This document shows, piece by piece, positions 1-7,182 of a DNA stretch of 24,409 nucleotides. How positions within the stretch are numbered: the first letter of the stretch is position 1; every line of letters starts with the position of its first letter. A model generated the notes under the pieces. The model saw only the letters and a list, made by a program, of their open reading frames with translations. It was not told the origin of the DNA and ran no database searches. A program made the position numbers and the translations under genes. The stretch is from NCBI GenBank assembly GCA_046346965.1, contig JAXMHB010000030.1, positions 1-24,409 of the forward strand. Direction: 5' to 3'. The DNA is from JAXMHB01 sp046346965. Its GTDB lineage: Bacteria; Pseudomonadota; Gammaproteobacteria; Xanthomonadales; SZUA-5.

Positions 1-710
1 ATGTTCTGGAAGAAGTAGTCGTTCGCGGTGTTGTCGACGTCGAATTGCCAGTTGTAGCGGCTGGTGCGATTGCCGCCCCAGCGCCGCGTCGGGTAGCGAA
101 GATCGGCGTGCTGCGCATCGCTGCCGAAGTTCACGCCGTAAATCAGTGGGTTGATCGGGCGGCGCGGGCCGTTGAGATCGAGCGTGACGAGGGCCGCCGC
201 GGGCGGTGCGCCGGCTTCCAGCACGACGTCGTCGACATAGACCACGCCCTGATTGGCGCCGCTCTGATCCTGCAGGATGATGCCGTCGAAGCTGCCGCTC
301 GGTGCGCCGGCACCAGTGAAGGGCTGAAATACCTCGCGCCACTGGCCGGCCGCAATGGCGCCGCCGCTGATGATCTGGTTGAGCGGGCGCTCGTAGACCA
401 CCGTCTGACCCAGTTGGAAGCTCAGGCGGATGTTCTGATTGCCGCTGCTGCCGCCATGCACCCACAGGCGCAAGCCGCTGTAATCGGCAAAACTGCGCGC
501 GGCGCCCGCGAAATACAGCCCCTGGAAAGCATCGGGTTCAAATGAGATGGCGTTGCTGCCGGCATGCACCGGACTGGTGATCGCCAGATTGACCGTCGCC
601 CAACTCCAGTTCTGGTAGCCGTTGCGCAGGGCATCGTCGTACACCACGGTCTGCGCGCCGGCTTCGGCCGCCGCAACGCACAGCATCAGGCAAATCCAAC
701 GCATGACCAT
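1..710 (-). CDS. Secreted glycoside hydrolase family 44 enzyme, N-terminal part (runs off window)
   Basis: The reading frame is open from about 710 to the window edge, so only the first ~235 codons are present. It begins with a short signal peptide (MRWICLMLCVAAAEAGA). A beta-rich domain of about 130 residues follows (VVYDDALRNGYQNWSW ... VVYVDDVVLEAG), resembling a carbohydrate-binding jelly roll of no family I can name. Then the typical start of a GH44 catalytic domain appears: RPINPLIYGVNFGS, then RRWGGNRTSRYNWQ and NTANDYFF. GH44 enzymes are endo-beta-1,4-glucanases or xyloglucanases. The catalytic glutamates lie beyond the edge and cannot be checked. ATGs at 710 and 704 are both possible, and another in-frame ATG lies at 767; none has a clear Shine-Dalgarno. 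The gene is divergent from sua5. Export by Sec and then type II secretion is an inference. Confidence 0.85.
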   Translation of the reverse strand, partial: MVMRWICLMLCVAAAEAGAQTVVYDDALRNGYQNWSWATVNLAITSPVHAGSNAISFEPDAFQGLYFAGAARSFADYSGLRLWVHGGSSGNQNIRLSFQLGQTVVYERPLNQIISGGAIAAGQWREVFQPFTGAGAPSGSFDGIILQDQSGANQGVVYVDDVVLEAGAPPAAALVTLDLNGPRRPINPLIYGVNFGSDAQHADLRYPTRRWGGNRTSRYNWQFDVDNTANDYFFQN

Positions 711-853
711 CGGCCCCGAACGGAAGAGGGCGCAGCGTAACGCGGATCGCGCGGGCGTGCCGGACATGGTTCACAGAGCAGCAACTGCGGGCATTTCGTA
801 TGCTCTAAACGGCCGGCCCGGCTGCACTTGTATCAGGACGCGCTGTCATTCCC

Positions 854-1825
854 ATGCTCGCTCAAGACGCTGTTTCGCCCACGATTGCCGATGCGCTGGC
901 AGCCTTGCGCGCGGGCGGGCTGGTGGCGATGCCGACCGAAACGGTGTACGGCCTAGCTGCTGATGCGCGCAATCCGGCGGCGGTGCGGCAGATCTTCGCC
1001 GCCAAAGGTCGGCCGGCCGACCACCCGCTGATCGTGCATCTGGCCGACGCAACCCAGGTCGAGCATTGGGCGAGGGACATACCGCCGACGGCCCGTGGTC
1101 TGATGCGCGCGTTTTGGCCTGGACCGTTGACGCTGATCCTGCCGAAAGCGGCTGCGGTCGATCCGGTGGTCACCGGCGGACAGGACAGCGTCGGGCTGCG
1201 CGTGCCCGCGCACCCGGTGGCGCAGGCGCTGCTGAGCGCCTTTGGCAGCGGTCTGGCGGCGCCCTCGGCCAATCGCTTCGGGCGCATCAGCCCGACCACC
1301 GCGGCGCACGTGCGCGAAGAGTTTCCCGACCTCGATCTCTGCATCCTCGATGGCGGCGCCAGCGAGGTCGGACTGGAATCCACCATCGTCGATCTGAGTG
1401 GTGCGGCGCCGCGCCTGTTGCGTCCTGGCCATATCGCGCGCGCCGACATCGAGGCACTGATCGGCCCGCTGCAGCTGCCTGCCGATCACGAGGGGCCGCG
1501 CGCCAGCGGCCGGCTGGCAGCTCACTACGCGCCCGGCAAGCCGCTGGATCTGGTGCCGGCCGAAGCGCTGGCTGGCTATTGCGCCGAGCACGACGAGCCG
1601 ATCGCCTGGCTGAGCGCCGGACCGCTGCCCGCCGGCTGTCAGGGCCTGGCCCTGCCGTCCGCCAGCGCCGGCTACGCACAGGCCCTGTACGCCGCATTGC
1701 GCACACTCGATGCCACGACTGCCAAACGCATCGCCGTGTTGTTGCCGCCCGATAGTCCAGACTGGGCGGCAGTCCACGATCGGCTGCGGCGCGCTGCGGT
1801 GGGCGGTGGTCGCCACACACGCTGA
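854..1825 (+). CDS. sua5: L-threonylcarbamoyladenylate synthase, Sua5-type
   Basis: This 323-residue protein makes threonylcarbamoyl-AMP from threonine, bicarbonate and ATP. That is the first step of the t6A37 modification of ANN-decoding tRNAs. The YrdC/Sua5 fold is clear: PTETVYGLAADA at residues 27-38, KGRPADHPL at 51-59, WPGPLTLILP, GLRVPAHP, and the nucleotide-binding APSAN segment near 137-141. After the YrdC domain comes the linker ASGRLAAHYAPGKPL and a C-terminal Sua5 domain of roughly 100 residues. The length therefore fits Sua5 rather than the ~190-residue TsaC form. The start has no obvious ribosome binding site, but the upstream sequence offers nothing better. It is followed by the entericidin gene, which seems to have its own promoter. 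Confidence 0.93.
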   Translation: MLAQDAVSPTIADALAALRAGGLVAMPTETVYGLAADARNPAAVRQIFAAKGRPADHPLIVHLADATQVEHWARDIPPTARGLMRAFWPGPLTLILPKAAAVDPVVTGGQDSVGLRVPAHPVAQALLSAFGSGLAAPSANRFGRISPTTAAHVREEFPDLDLCILDGGASEVGLESTIVDLSGAAPRLLRPGHIARADIEALIGPLQLPADHEGPRASGRLAAHYAPGKPLDLVPAEALAGYCAEHDEPIAWLSAGPLPAGCQGLALPSASAGYAQALYAALRTLDATTAKRIAVLLPPDSPDWAAVHDRLRRAAVGGGRHTR

Positions 1826-1856
1826 GCTTGCGAGCGCGCGGAGACGTCGTGGCTTT

Positions 1857-1863
1857 CTATACT
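1857..1863 (+). promoter_or_regulatory. Candidate sigma-S-type -10 element of the entericidin-like gene
   Basis: CTATACT followed by T lies 36 bp before the ATG at 1899 and just after the sua5 stop. It matches the stationary-phase -10 consensus (CTATACT), and no good -35 hexamer is seen at 17 bp. Enterobacterial ecnB is known to be sigma-S dependent, which makes the assignment plausible but not proven. Confidence 0.4.
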
Positions 1864-1898
1864 TCGCTGCAACACCCCTGACTCAAGGAGACTGGATC

Positions 1899-2033
1899 AT
1901 GCGTCGCTATCGTCCCTGGATGCTTCTGATTGCCATCGCTGCCGCCCTGTCGCTCTCGGCCTGCAACACGGTCGAAGGCATGGGCAAGGACATCAAGAAG
2001 GCCGGCGAGAAGATCGAAGACACGGCGAAGTAA
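1899..2033 (+). CDS. Entericidin A/B-family small lipoprotein
   Basis: This 44-residue precursor has a basic N-terminus, a hydrophobic stretch (MLLIAIAAALSLSA) and the lipobox L-S-A-C with the lipidated cysteine at residue 22. The mature peptide (CNTVEGMGKDIKKAGEKIEDTAK) is the typical amphipathic entericidin sequence. Family members are membrane lipoproteins linked to stress and, in enteric bacteria, to bacteriolysis in stationary phase. The start at 1899 is fixed by an AAGGAG site at 1885-1890, eight bases upstream. A longer frame opens upstream but would lose the signal peptide. The gene stands alone between a candidate sigma-S promoter and a strong hairpin terminator. There is no antidote partner (ecnA/ecnB pair) beside it, so a toxin role should not be assumed. 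Confidence 0.88.
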   Translation: MRRYRPWMLLIAIAAALSLSACNTVEGMGKDIKKAGEKIEDTAK

Positions 2034-2052
2034 GGGCCTTGTCGCTGGGTAT

Positions 2053-2090
2053 CCGACCGGCGCCGTCATGCTGGCGCCGGTCGGGCCTTT
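2053..2090 (+). terminator. Hairpin terminator after the entericidin-like gene
   Basis: A perfect 12-bp GC-rich stem (CCGACCGGCGCC at 2053-2064, GGCGCCGGTCGG at 2073-2084) with an 8-base loop starts 20 bases after the stop codon. The following T run is short (TTT at 2088-2090), so termination may be partial. Confidence 0.7.
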
Positions 2091-2145
2091 GCTGCCGTTG
2101 GTCGATTCGTCCGTGCGTCGGGAACCTTGCCTTTTGGTAACTGAC

Positions 2146-2161
2146 TGTGATGGCCGTCACA
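2146..2161. promoter_or_regulatory. CRP/Clp-type operator, perfect TGTGA-N6-TCACA
   Basis: TGTGA at 2146-2150 and TCACA at 2157-2161 are separated by six bases (TGGCCG), giving the exact CRP consensus palindrome. The Xanthomonadales orthologue Clp recognises the same sequence. The site is centred about 105 bp before the ATG at 2259. A second, imperfect inverted repeat (CTAGGTGTTTCACACTAG) follows at about 2173-2190. The most likely target is the secreted protein at 2259. Activation versus repression cannot be told from sequence. Confidence 0.6.
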
Positions 2162-2258
2162 CTGTGCGAAGTCTAGGTGTTTCACACTAGTCACAACAGT
2201 TCATCTTCGGTTCATTCGGTCTTAAGGTGTCCACCCGGCACCCAACCAGGGGAAGCGC

Positions 2259-3059
2259 ATGAATCACATTCGACTGCTGACAGTGGCATTGCTTGCAGCC
2301 GCGTCGACCCAGGCGGCGGCAACGATCTATCCGGTGGCAACGACGCAACAGCTGATCGAGGCGATCGAGCATGCCAACGAGCAGCCCGACACCGACATCA
2401 TCACGCTGGAGCGCGGTCTGTACGTGCTCGAACGCGCTTATCAGGATGCGCAGCGGGCGGCGCTGCCGCGGATCACCAGCAGCATCGTCGTACGCGGCAA
2501 CGGCGCCGAGTTGCGTCGCTATGCGCCCACCGACTTCCGGCTGTTCGATGTCGCCGAAGACGGCTATCTGCGGCTGGAGAGCGTGGTGCTGGCAGAAGGC
2601 TCCATCGGTGCGATCCGCAATCACGGCACCACCGAGTTGCGTCGCGTGGCGCTGGTCGATTCCACCGCGCGTGGCGCCTCGGCGATCGTCGAGAACTACG
2701 GCCAGATGAGCCTGCGCAATTGCGAAGTCAGCTTCAACACCGTGGCGGGCGCCTCGCGCGATGCCGGTACCATCGTCAACTGGGGGCAGTTGACGCTGAA
2801 TGCGACGACTTTCCAGGGCAATCTGCTGTCGCGCCGCTACGACGGCGTCGCGCTGGCCTCCAGCGTGCTCAACTACGGATCGACCCGGATCGACGATGTC
2901 ACCATCGCCGAGAACATCGCCGGCGTCGTTGACGAGGAAGCCGGCGCGCCGCAGGCGCCGCTGGTGAACCTGGGCAACGGCAAGCTGGAACTGCGGGCGG
3001 TGCGTGAGCACGACAACCTGCCGGCGCAGGCGCTGGTCGCCAATCCGATCGCGCCCTGA
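2259..3059 (+). CDS. Secreted beta-helix-like protein of unknown function
   Basis: This 266-residue protein has a clean Sec signal peptide (MNHIRLLTVALLAAASTQAAA). The mature part contains short beta-strand repeats of the kind seen in right-handed beta-helix (pectin-lyase-like) proteins, for example IVVRGNGAELRRY, YLRLESVVLAEG, TTELRRVALVDS, QMSLRNCEVSFNTVAG, QLTLNATTFQGN and TRIDDVTIAEN. No catalytic motif of a polysaccharide lyase is recognisable, and the helix is short. The start is supported by AGGGGA about six bases upstream. A CRP/Clp-type operator precedes it, which fits a secreted factor under global control in this order. It could be a carbohydrate-binding or surface protein; I cannot assign a substrate. 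Confidence 0.75.
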   Translation: MNHIRLLTVALLAAASTQAAATIYPVATTQQLIEAIEHANEQPDTDIITLERGLYVLERAYQDAQRAALPRITSSIVVRGNGAELRRYAPTDFRLFDVAEDGYLRLESVVLAEGSIGAIRNHGTTELRRVALVDSTARGASAIVENYGQMSLRNCEVSFNTVAGASRDAGTIVNWGQLTLNATTFQGNLLSRRYDGVALASSVLNYGSTRIDDVTIAENIAGVVDEEAGAPQAPLVNLGNGKLELRAVREHDNLPAQALVANPIAP

Positions 3060-3065
3060 GTCAGC

Positions 3066-3090
3066 GGCCGCAGGCTTTCAGTCTGCGGCC
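3066..3090. terminator. Weak hairpin after the beta-helix protein
   Basis: GGCCGCAG (3066-3073) and CTGCGGCC (3083-3090) form an 8-bp stem starting seven bases after the stop at 3059. No T run follows, so it may be only a 3'-end-stabilising or attenuating hairpin. Confidence 0.35.
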
Positions 3091-3135
3091 CCGCCCTGCA
3101 ATCATCGCCGCTGACTTCCGGCGGCGAACGCGGCG

Positions 3136-3840
3136 ATGAGCGATGAACGTGCGCACCCCGCGGCCCATCTGGCCGCGTTGGTGCTGGTAGCAGCGGGCCT
3201 GATGGCTATGGGCGGTACGCCATGGACAGCGCCGTTGGAAATCCTCATCGTGTTCTTCCACGAGGCCTCGCACGCGCTGATGACGTTGCTGACCGGCGGC
3301 AAAGTGGTCGCCATGCAGGTCACCGTGGAACGCGGCGGCGAGGTGCTGTCGCAGGGCGGCAATCGCTTTCTCACCTTGAGCGCGGGCTATCTGGGTTCGC
3401 TGCTGATCGGTGCACTGCTGCTGGTCAGCGCGGCGCACAGTCGCCACGATCGCGCCATTCTCGCTGCGCTCTCGCTGGCCATGGCGCTGGCGACGATCCT
3501 GTTCATGCGCAATGCCTTCGGCCTCGGCTACGGGATCGCGATGGCTTTGATTTTGCTCGGTATTGCGCGCTTCTTGCCGGCGGCGGCCAGTGACTCGGTT
3601 TTGCGCCTGATCGGCGTCATGAGCCTGCTCTATGTCCCGCGCGACATCTTCAGCGACACCATCGAGCGCTCGCATCTGCGCTCGGATGCCTACATGCTGG
3701 CGGAGGAGTTTGGCGGCAGCACCTGGCTGTGGGGCGGCATCTGGCTGCTGATTTCGCTGGTGATCTGCTGGTACGCGGTGCGCATTACCCTGCGTGCGCC
3801 CGGCCCGGCGCGTGCGCAGACCCCGGCTGCGCCGCGCTGA
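3136..3840 (+). CDS. M50B-type integral-membrane metalloprotease
   Basis: This 234-residue, strongly hydrophobic protein carries the zinc motif H42-E-A-S-H46 inside a membrane segment (ILIVFFHEASHALMTLLTGG). A second conserved stretch, NRFLTLSAGYLGSLLIGALLL, and a late RSDAYMLAEEFG segment supply the Asp expected as third zinc ligand. About six membrane spans are visible. This matches the peptidase M50B-like family (PF13398 type), relatives of site-2 proteases. No PDZ domain is present, unlike RseP. The substrate is unknown. It ends 37 bp before gspL, so it may share transcription with the gsp genes, but a possible -10 lies in that gap. No strong Shine-Dalgarno precedes the ATG. Confidence 0.82.
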   Translation: MSDERAHPAAHLAALVLVAAGLMAMGGTPWTAPLEILIVFFHEASHALMTLLTGGKVVAMQVTVERGGEVLSQGGNRFLTLSAGYLGSLLIGALLLVSAAHSRHDRAILAALSLAMALATILFMRNAFGLGYGIAMALILLGIARFLPAAASDSVLRLIGVMSLLYVPRDIFSDTIERSHLRSDAYMLAEEFGGSTWLWGGIWLLISLVICWYAVRITLRAPGPARAQTPAAPR

Positions 3841-3877
3841 TAGACTCGATGGTCTACGCTCAAAGGATGTCACCGCG

Positions 3878-5038
3878 GTGAGCTTTACCCGACTGTGGAT
3901 GCGCGCCAGCGCCGACGGCGCAATCGAGTGGTTGTGCCGCGACGCCGACGGGCGCCTCGTGCACGGCCCGGCGCAGCTCGCGATGCTCGATCCGCCGGTG
4001 TGGCCGCGCGTCGACGAGCGCGTGCTGGTGTGGGCGGACGAGAGTCTGGTGCTGCGGCGCGCGCCGCTTCCGGCCTCCGGTCGCAACAAATGGCGGATCG
4101 GCCTGCCCTATCTGGCCGAGGACTGGGTCGCCGGCGATGTTGCCGATCTGCATGTGGTGGCGGCGGAGACGCTGAACGGCGACAGCGCCTGGGTGGCCGT
4201 GGTCGAGCGCGCGCGCCTGGATGAGTTGCTCACGCGGCTGCGCAATGCCGGCTTCGAGCCTGATCGTATCTATCCCGAAGCCTCCTTCCTCGGGCCGGGG
4301 CGCTCGGCCGATGTGCTGCTCGACCACGGCCACGCCAGCTTCGCCAGCAGCGGCGGGCTGGCCGGCAGCGCTGAGGCCGATCTGTTGCCGATGATGCTGA
4401 GCGAGCCGTTGGAATCGCTGCGCGTCCTCAGTACCGGCGACGGTGAGCCGCAGGCCAATCGCATCGACACCGTGTTGCGCTGGCTGTCGCTGCAAGCACT
4501 CGATGGCAGCCTGATCGACCTGCGCCAGGGCAGCTATGCGCTCCAATCGCGCAGCACGCCGGCATCCGGCTGGTGGCGCATCGCTGCCGTACTCGCGGTG
4601 ACGGCGCTGCTGGTGCATCTGGGGGCGCTCGGCGTGCGCGTCTGGCAGCTGTCGAGTCAGCAAGCGCAGCTGACGGGCGAACTCGAAGCACAGTTCCGGC
4701 AAGTCTTTGGCCCGGAGGCACGCATGGTGAATCCGGCTTTTCAGCTGCGTACCGAGCTGGCGCGCCTGGGGCAGGGCGGCAGCAGCAGCGGTGAGGTGCT
4801 CAATCTGCTCAAGGGCATCGCGCCGCTGATCGCCAGCGACAGCCGGCTGGTGCTGCGTGGCTTCATTTACAGCGAGGGCGCACTGGAGCTGACGGTCAGC
4901 GCCCCCGATGCGGCGCGTTTTGAAGGTTTGCGCGAACAGCTGCGGCTCAACTCCGAGCTGAAGGTGGAAGTCGGCAGCACGCAGATCGACGGCAGCAGCT
5001 TCACCGGACGCCTGCGGATCGAACGGGGGGCGCCATGA
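3878..5038 (+). CDS. gspL: Type II secretion system inner-membrane protein GspL
   Basis: GspL recruits the GspE ATPase to the inner membrane and binds GspM. The cytoplasmic actin-like half (to about residue 225) shows the typical features LVHGPAQLAMLDPP, RVLVWADESLVLRRAPLP and RLRNAGFEPDRIYPEASFL. A single transmembrane helix follows at about 232-257 (WWRIAAVLAVTALLVHLGAL). The C-terminal periplasmic ferredoxin-like domain ends with ELKVEVGSTQIDGSSFTGRLRIE. I chose GTG at 3878 (386 residues) because AAAGGA lies about 10 bases upstream and the protein then begins at the conserved domain. The frame is open further upstream to an ATG at 3794, but that would add an Arg-rich tail overlapping the protease gene. 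The stop overlaps the gspM start (ATGA). Confidence 0.92.
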   Translation: MSFTRLWMRASADGAIEWLCRDADGRLVHGPAQLAMLDPPVWPRVDERVLVWADESLVLRRAPLPASGRNKWRIGLPYLAEDWVAGDVADLHVVAAETLNGDSAWVAVVERARLDELLTRLRNAGFEPDRIYPEASFLGPGRSADVLLDHGHASFASSGGLAGSAEADLLPMMLSEPLESLRVLSTGDGEPQANRIDTVLRWLSLQALDGSLIDLRQGSYALQSRSTPASGWWRIAAVLAVTALLVHLGALGVRVWQLSSQQAQLTGELEAQFRQVFGPEARMVNPAFQLRTELARLGQGGSSSGEVLNLLKGIAPLIASDSRLVLRGFIYSEGALELTVSAPDAARFEGLREQLRLNSELKVEVGSTQIDGSSFTGRLRIERGAP

Positions 5039-5532
5039 AGGCGTGGTGGGACGGGCTGCAGGCGCGTGAACGCCAGTTGGTGCAGATAGCCGCGCTGCTC
5101 GGCGCGCTTTTGCTGCTGTGGCTGCTGGTCTGGCGCCCGCTGGCGCGTGCCGAAACCGAGCTCAAGCTCGGCATCGAAACGCTGCGCACCGAGGTGGCCG
5201 AGGCGACGCAGGCGACGCGCGCGATTCTGGCCGGGCGCAACGCCGGCTTGATCGCAGCTGCGCCCTTGGTGCCGCATGGCGGACCCTCGCTGATGGCGCT
5301 GACCGATTCCAGCGCCCGCGACGCCGGACTGAGTTCGGCGCTCAAGCGCCTGCAGCCGGAGGGCGAGAATCAGGTCAAGCTCGAGTTCGAGGCCGCCGAC
5401 TTCGATGCGCTGGTGGGCTGGCTGGAGCGTTTGGATCGCCAGGACGGCGTGGTCGTCACCGAATGGTCGGTGGATCGCGCGCTGGCACCGGGCGTGGTGA
5501 ATGCCCGGATGACCCTCGAGAACGTACGTTGA
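5035..5532 (+). CDS. gspM: Type II secretion system protein GspM
   Basis: This 165-residue bitopic protein has a short cytoplasmic N-terminus (MKAWWDGLQARERQLV), a transmembrane helix at about 16-34 (QIAALLGALLLLWLLVWRPL) and a periplasmic ferredoxin-like domain. The latter contains FEAADFDALVGWLERLDRQDGVVVTEWSVDRAL and ends ... GVVNARMTLENVR. It is the usual GspM length and partners GspL in the inner-membrane platform. The start overlaps the gspL stop by four bases, so translation is probably coupled, and gspN starts seven bases after its stop. Confidence 0.92.
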   Translation: MKAWWDGLQARERQLVQIAALLGALLLLWLLVWRPLARAETELKLGIETLRTEVAEATQATRAILAGRNAGLIAAAPLVPHGGPSLMALTDSSARDAGLSSALKRLQPEGENQVKLEFEAADFDALVGWLERLDRQDGVVVTEWSVDRALAPGVVNARMTLENVR

Positions 5533-5539
5533 GGCGGGA

Positions 5540-6313
5540 ATGATGCGTCGATGGTTGCTGTTGGGCACGCTCGGGCTGCTGGCGCTGGGCGTGGTGGTGG
5601 TAGCGACCTTTCCGGCGGCGGTGGCTTGGCGCTGGTGGGGCGAGCGTGTGCCGGAGCTGCGTTTGCAGGGCGTGAGCGGCTCGGTCTGGTCGGGCGCGGC
5701 GCAGCGCCTCGCCGTGCGTGGACAGGCGCTGGGGGCGCTGCGTTGGCAGCTGTCGCCTTGGGCATTGCTGGGCGGCGCGGTTCAGGCGCAGATCGAGCTC
5801 GATGGCCCCGGCCTCAAGCTGCGCAGTGCAGTGCGGGCCACCCGCGACGGCCAGGTGCAACTGAGCGATCTCGGCGCCGAGGCCGAAGCCGGCTGGCTGG
5901 CCCCCGCACTGGCGATTCCGGCGCTCGAGCCCACTGGCACGCTGAGTGTCAACGGTGCCAGCCTGACGCTGGATCGCACGCATTTGCCGCGTGCAGTCGA
6001 TGCCACGCTGTACTGGAATCAAGCCGGCGTGCGCGGACAGGCGGTTGCACGCCTCGGCAGTCTGACGCTGACCGCCCAAGGTCAGGACGGCCACATCCAA
6101 CTCAACATCCACGATGCCGGTGACGGCGAACTCGAGGTCCGCGGTAGCGCCACGCTCGACGGCGCGCGCTATCGCAGCGAGGTGGTGCTGGTGCCGCGCG
6201 TGGCCGAGGGTCCGGTGGTGCAGGCGCTGCAATGGGTGGGCGAAGCGCGCCCCGAGGGTGGTCGGCTGCTGATCGTGGAAGGGCAGATCGTGCTGCCTCA
6301 GGAGACTTTGTGA
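5540..6313 (+). CDS. gspN: Type II secretion system protein GspN
   Basis: This 257-residue protein has an N-terminal membrane anchor (WLLLGTLGLLALGVVVVATFPA) followed by beta-rich periplasmic sequence. The diagnostic GspN stretch LRLQGVSGSVWSGAAQRLAVRGQALGALRWQLSPWALL is present, and the C-terminus has VQALQWVGEARPEGGRLLIVEGQIVLP. GspN is an accessory part of the type II system found only in some species, including xanthomonads. The adjacent alternative start (MM) makes little difference. The stop shares one base with the next start (TGATG), so transcription and probably translation continue into the phosphatase gene. Confidence 0.9.
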   Translation: MMRRWLLLGTLGLLALGVVVVATFPAAVAWRWWGERVPELRLQGVSGSVWSGAAQRLAVRGQALGALRWQLSPWALLGGAVQAQIELDGPGLKLRSAVRATRDGQVQLSDLGAEAEAGWLAPALAIPALEPTGTLSVNGASLTLDRTHLPRAVDATLYWNQAGVRGQAVARLGSLTLTAQGQDGHIQLNIHDAGDGELEVRGSATLDGARYRSEVVLVPRVAEGPVVQALQWVGEARPEGGRLLIVEGQIVLPQETL

Positions 6314-7089
6314 TGCTGGATCTGGACCATGCGCTAAGCGTTGCGCGCAACGCGGCCCTCGCTGCCGGCGAGGTGATCGAGCACTACGCCCGCAAGGGCG
6401 TCGATGTACGCTTGAAAGCCGATCAGAGTCCGGTGACGCTGGCCGACGAAGACAGCGAGCGCGTCATCCGCGAGGTGCTGCAGTCGGCCTATCCCGACCA
6501 CGCCATCTACGGCGAGGAAGGCGGGCACAGCGGCCAGAGCGACTACCTGTGGCTGGTCGATCCGATCGACGGCACCAAGAGCTTCGTACGCGGCTATCCC
6601 TTCTACTCCACGCAGATTGCACTGATGGTGCGCGGCGAGCTGGTGCTGGGCGTGTCGCACGCCAGCGCCTATGCCGAGACCGCCTGGGCGCGCAAGGGCG
6701 GCGGCGCCTTTCTGCAGGGCAAGCGCGTGCAGATCACGCCGACGGCCGAGTGGTCGAAGGCCACGCTGTCCACCGGCAATCTGAAGACGCTGGCCGCTGA
6801 TGCGCGCTGGTCGGTGCTGGCCGATCTGGTGCGCGGCGCCAACCGCACGCGCGGCTACGGCGATTTCTATCACTACCATCTGCTGGCCAGCGGGCGCATC
6901 GATCTGGTACTGGAAAGCGATGTCAACATCCTCGACATCGCCGCGCTGGTGGTGATCCTGCGCGAAGCCGGCGCCGAGTTCACCGACCTCAACGGCGCGC
7001 CCGTGGGTCTGGCCACCACCTCGGTGCTGACCGGCGTCCCGCACTTGCATGCCGAGGTGCTGCAGAAGCTGCGCGCGGCCTTGGGTTGA
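6313..7089 (+). CDS. Inositol monophosphatase-family phosphatase (probably histidinol-phosphatase type)
   Basis: This 258-residue protein has the metal-binding motifs of the Mg2+-dependent, Li+-sensitive phosphatase superfamily: GEEGG (E68, E69), WLVDPIDGTKSF (D83, D86) and a late Asp at 208 in NILDIAALVVILREAGAEFTDLNG. That last motif normally reads WDxAAG; here the Trp and Gly positions are altered. The GYGDFYHYHLLASGRIDLVLE segment resembles HisN-type histidinol-phosphate phosphatases more than SuhB, but the substrate is not settled by sequence. The start at 6313 has AGGAG about eight bases upstream and overlaps the gspN stop; a longer frame from 6232 lies inside gspN. It is the second member of this superfamily in the block, with cysQ. 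Confidence 0.87.
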   Translation: MLDLDHALSVARNAALAAGEVIEHYARKGVDVRLKADQSPVTLADEDSERVIREVLQSAYPDHAIYGEEGGHSGQSDYLWLVDPIDGTKSFVRGYPFYSTQIALMVRGELVLGVSHASAYAETAWARKGGGAFLQGKRVQITPTAEWSKATLSTGNLKTLAADARWSVLADLVRGANRTRGYGDFYHYHLLASGRIDLVLESDVNILDIAALVVILREAGAEFTDLNGAPVGLATTSVLTGVPHLHAEVLQKLRAALG

Positions 7090-7182
7090 GCGCCTCGGCT
7101 GCCCGCCAGAGTTCACGATTGGCGCCGAAGTCCTGATCTTGCCTGCGCAAAGCCCGGCGGTCGCTGACGTAGACTCCGGGCG

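Noticed and set aside
3061..4089. Minus-strand frame of 342 codons
   Set aside because: Antisense to the M50B protease and gspL, with Arg/Gln/His-rich composition and no recognisable motif.
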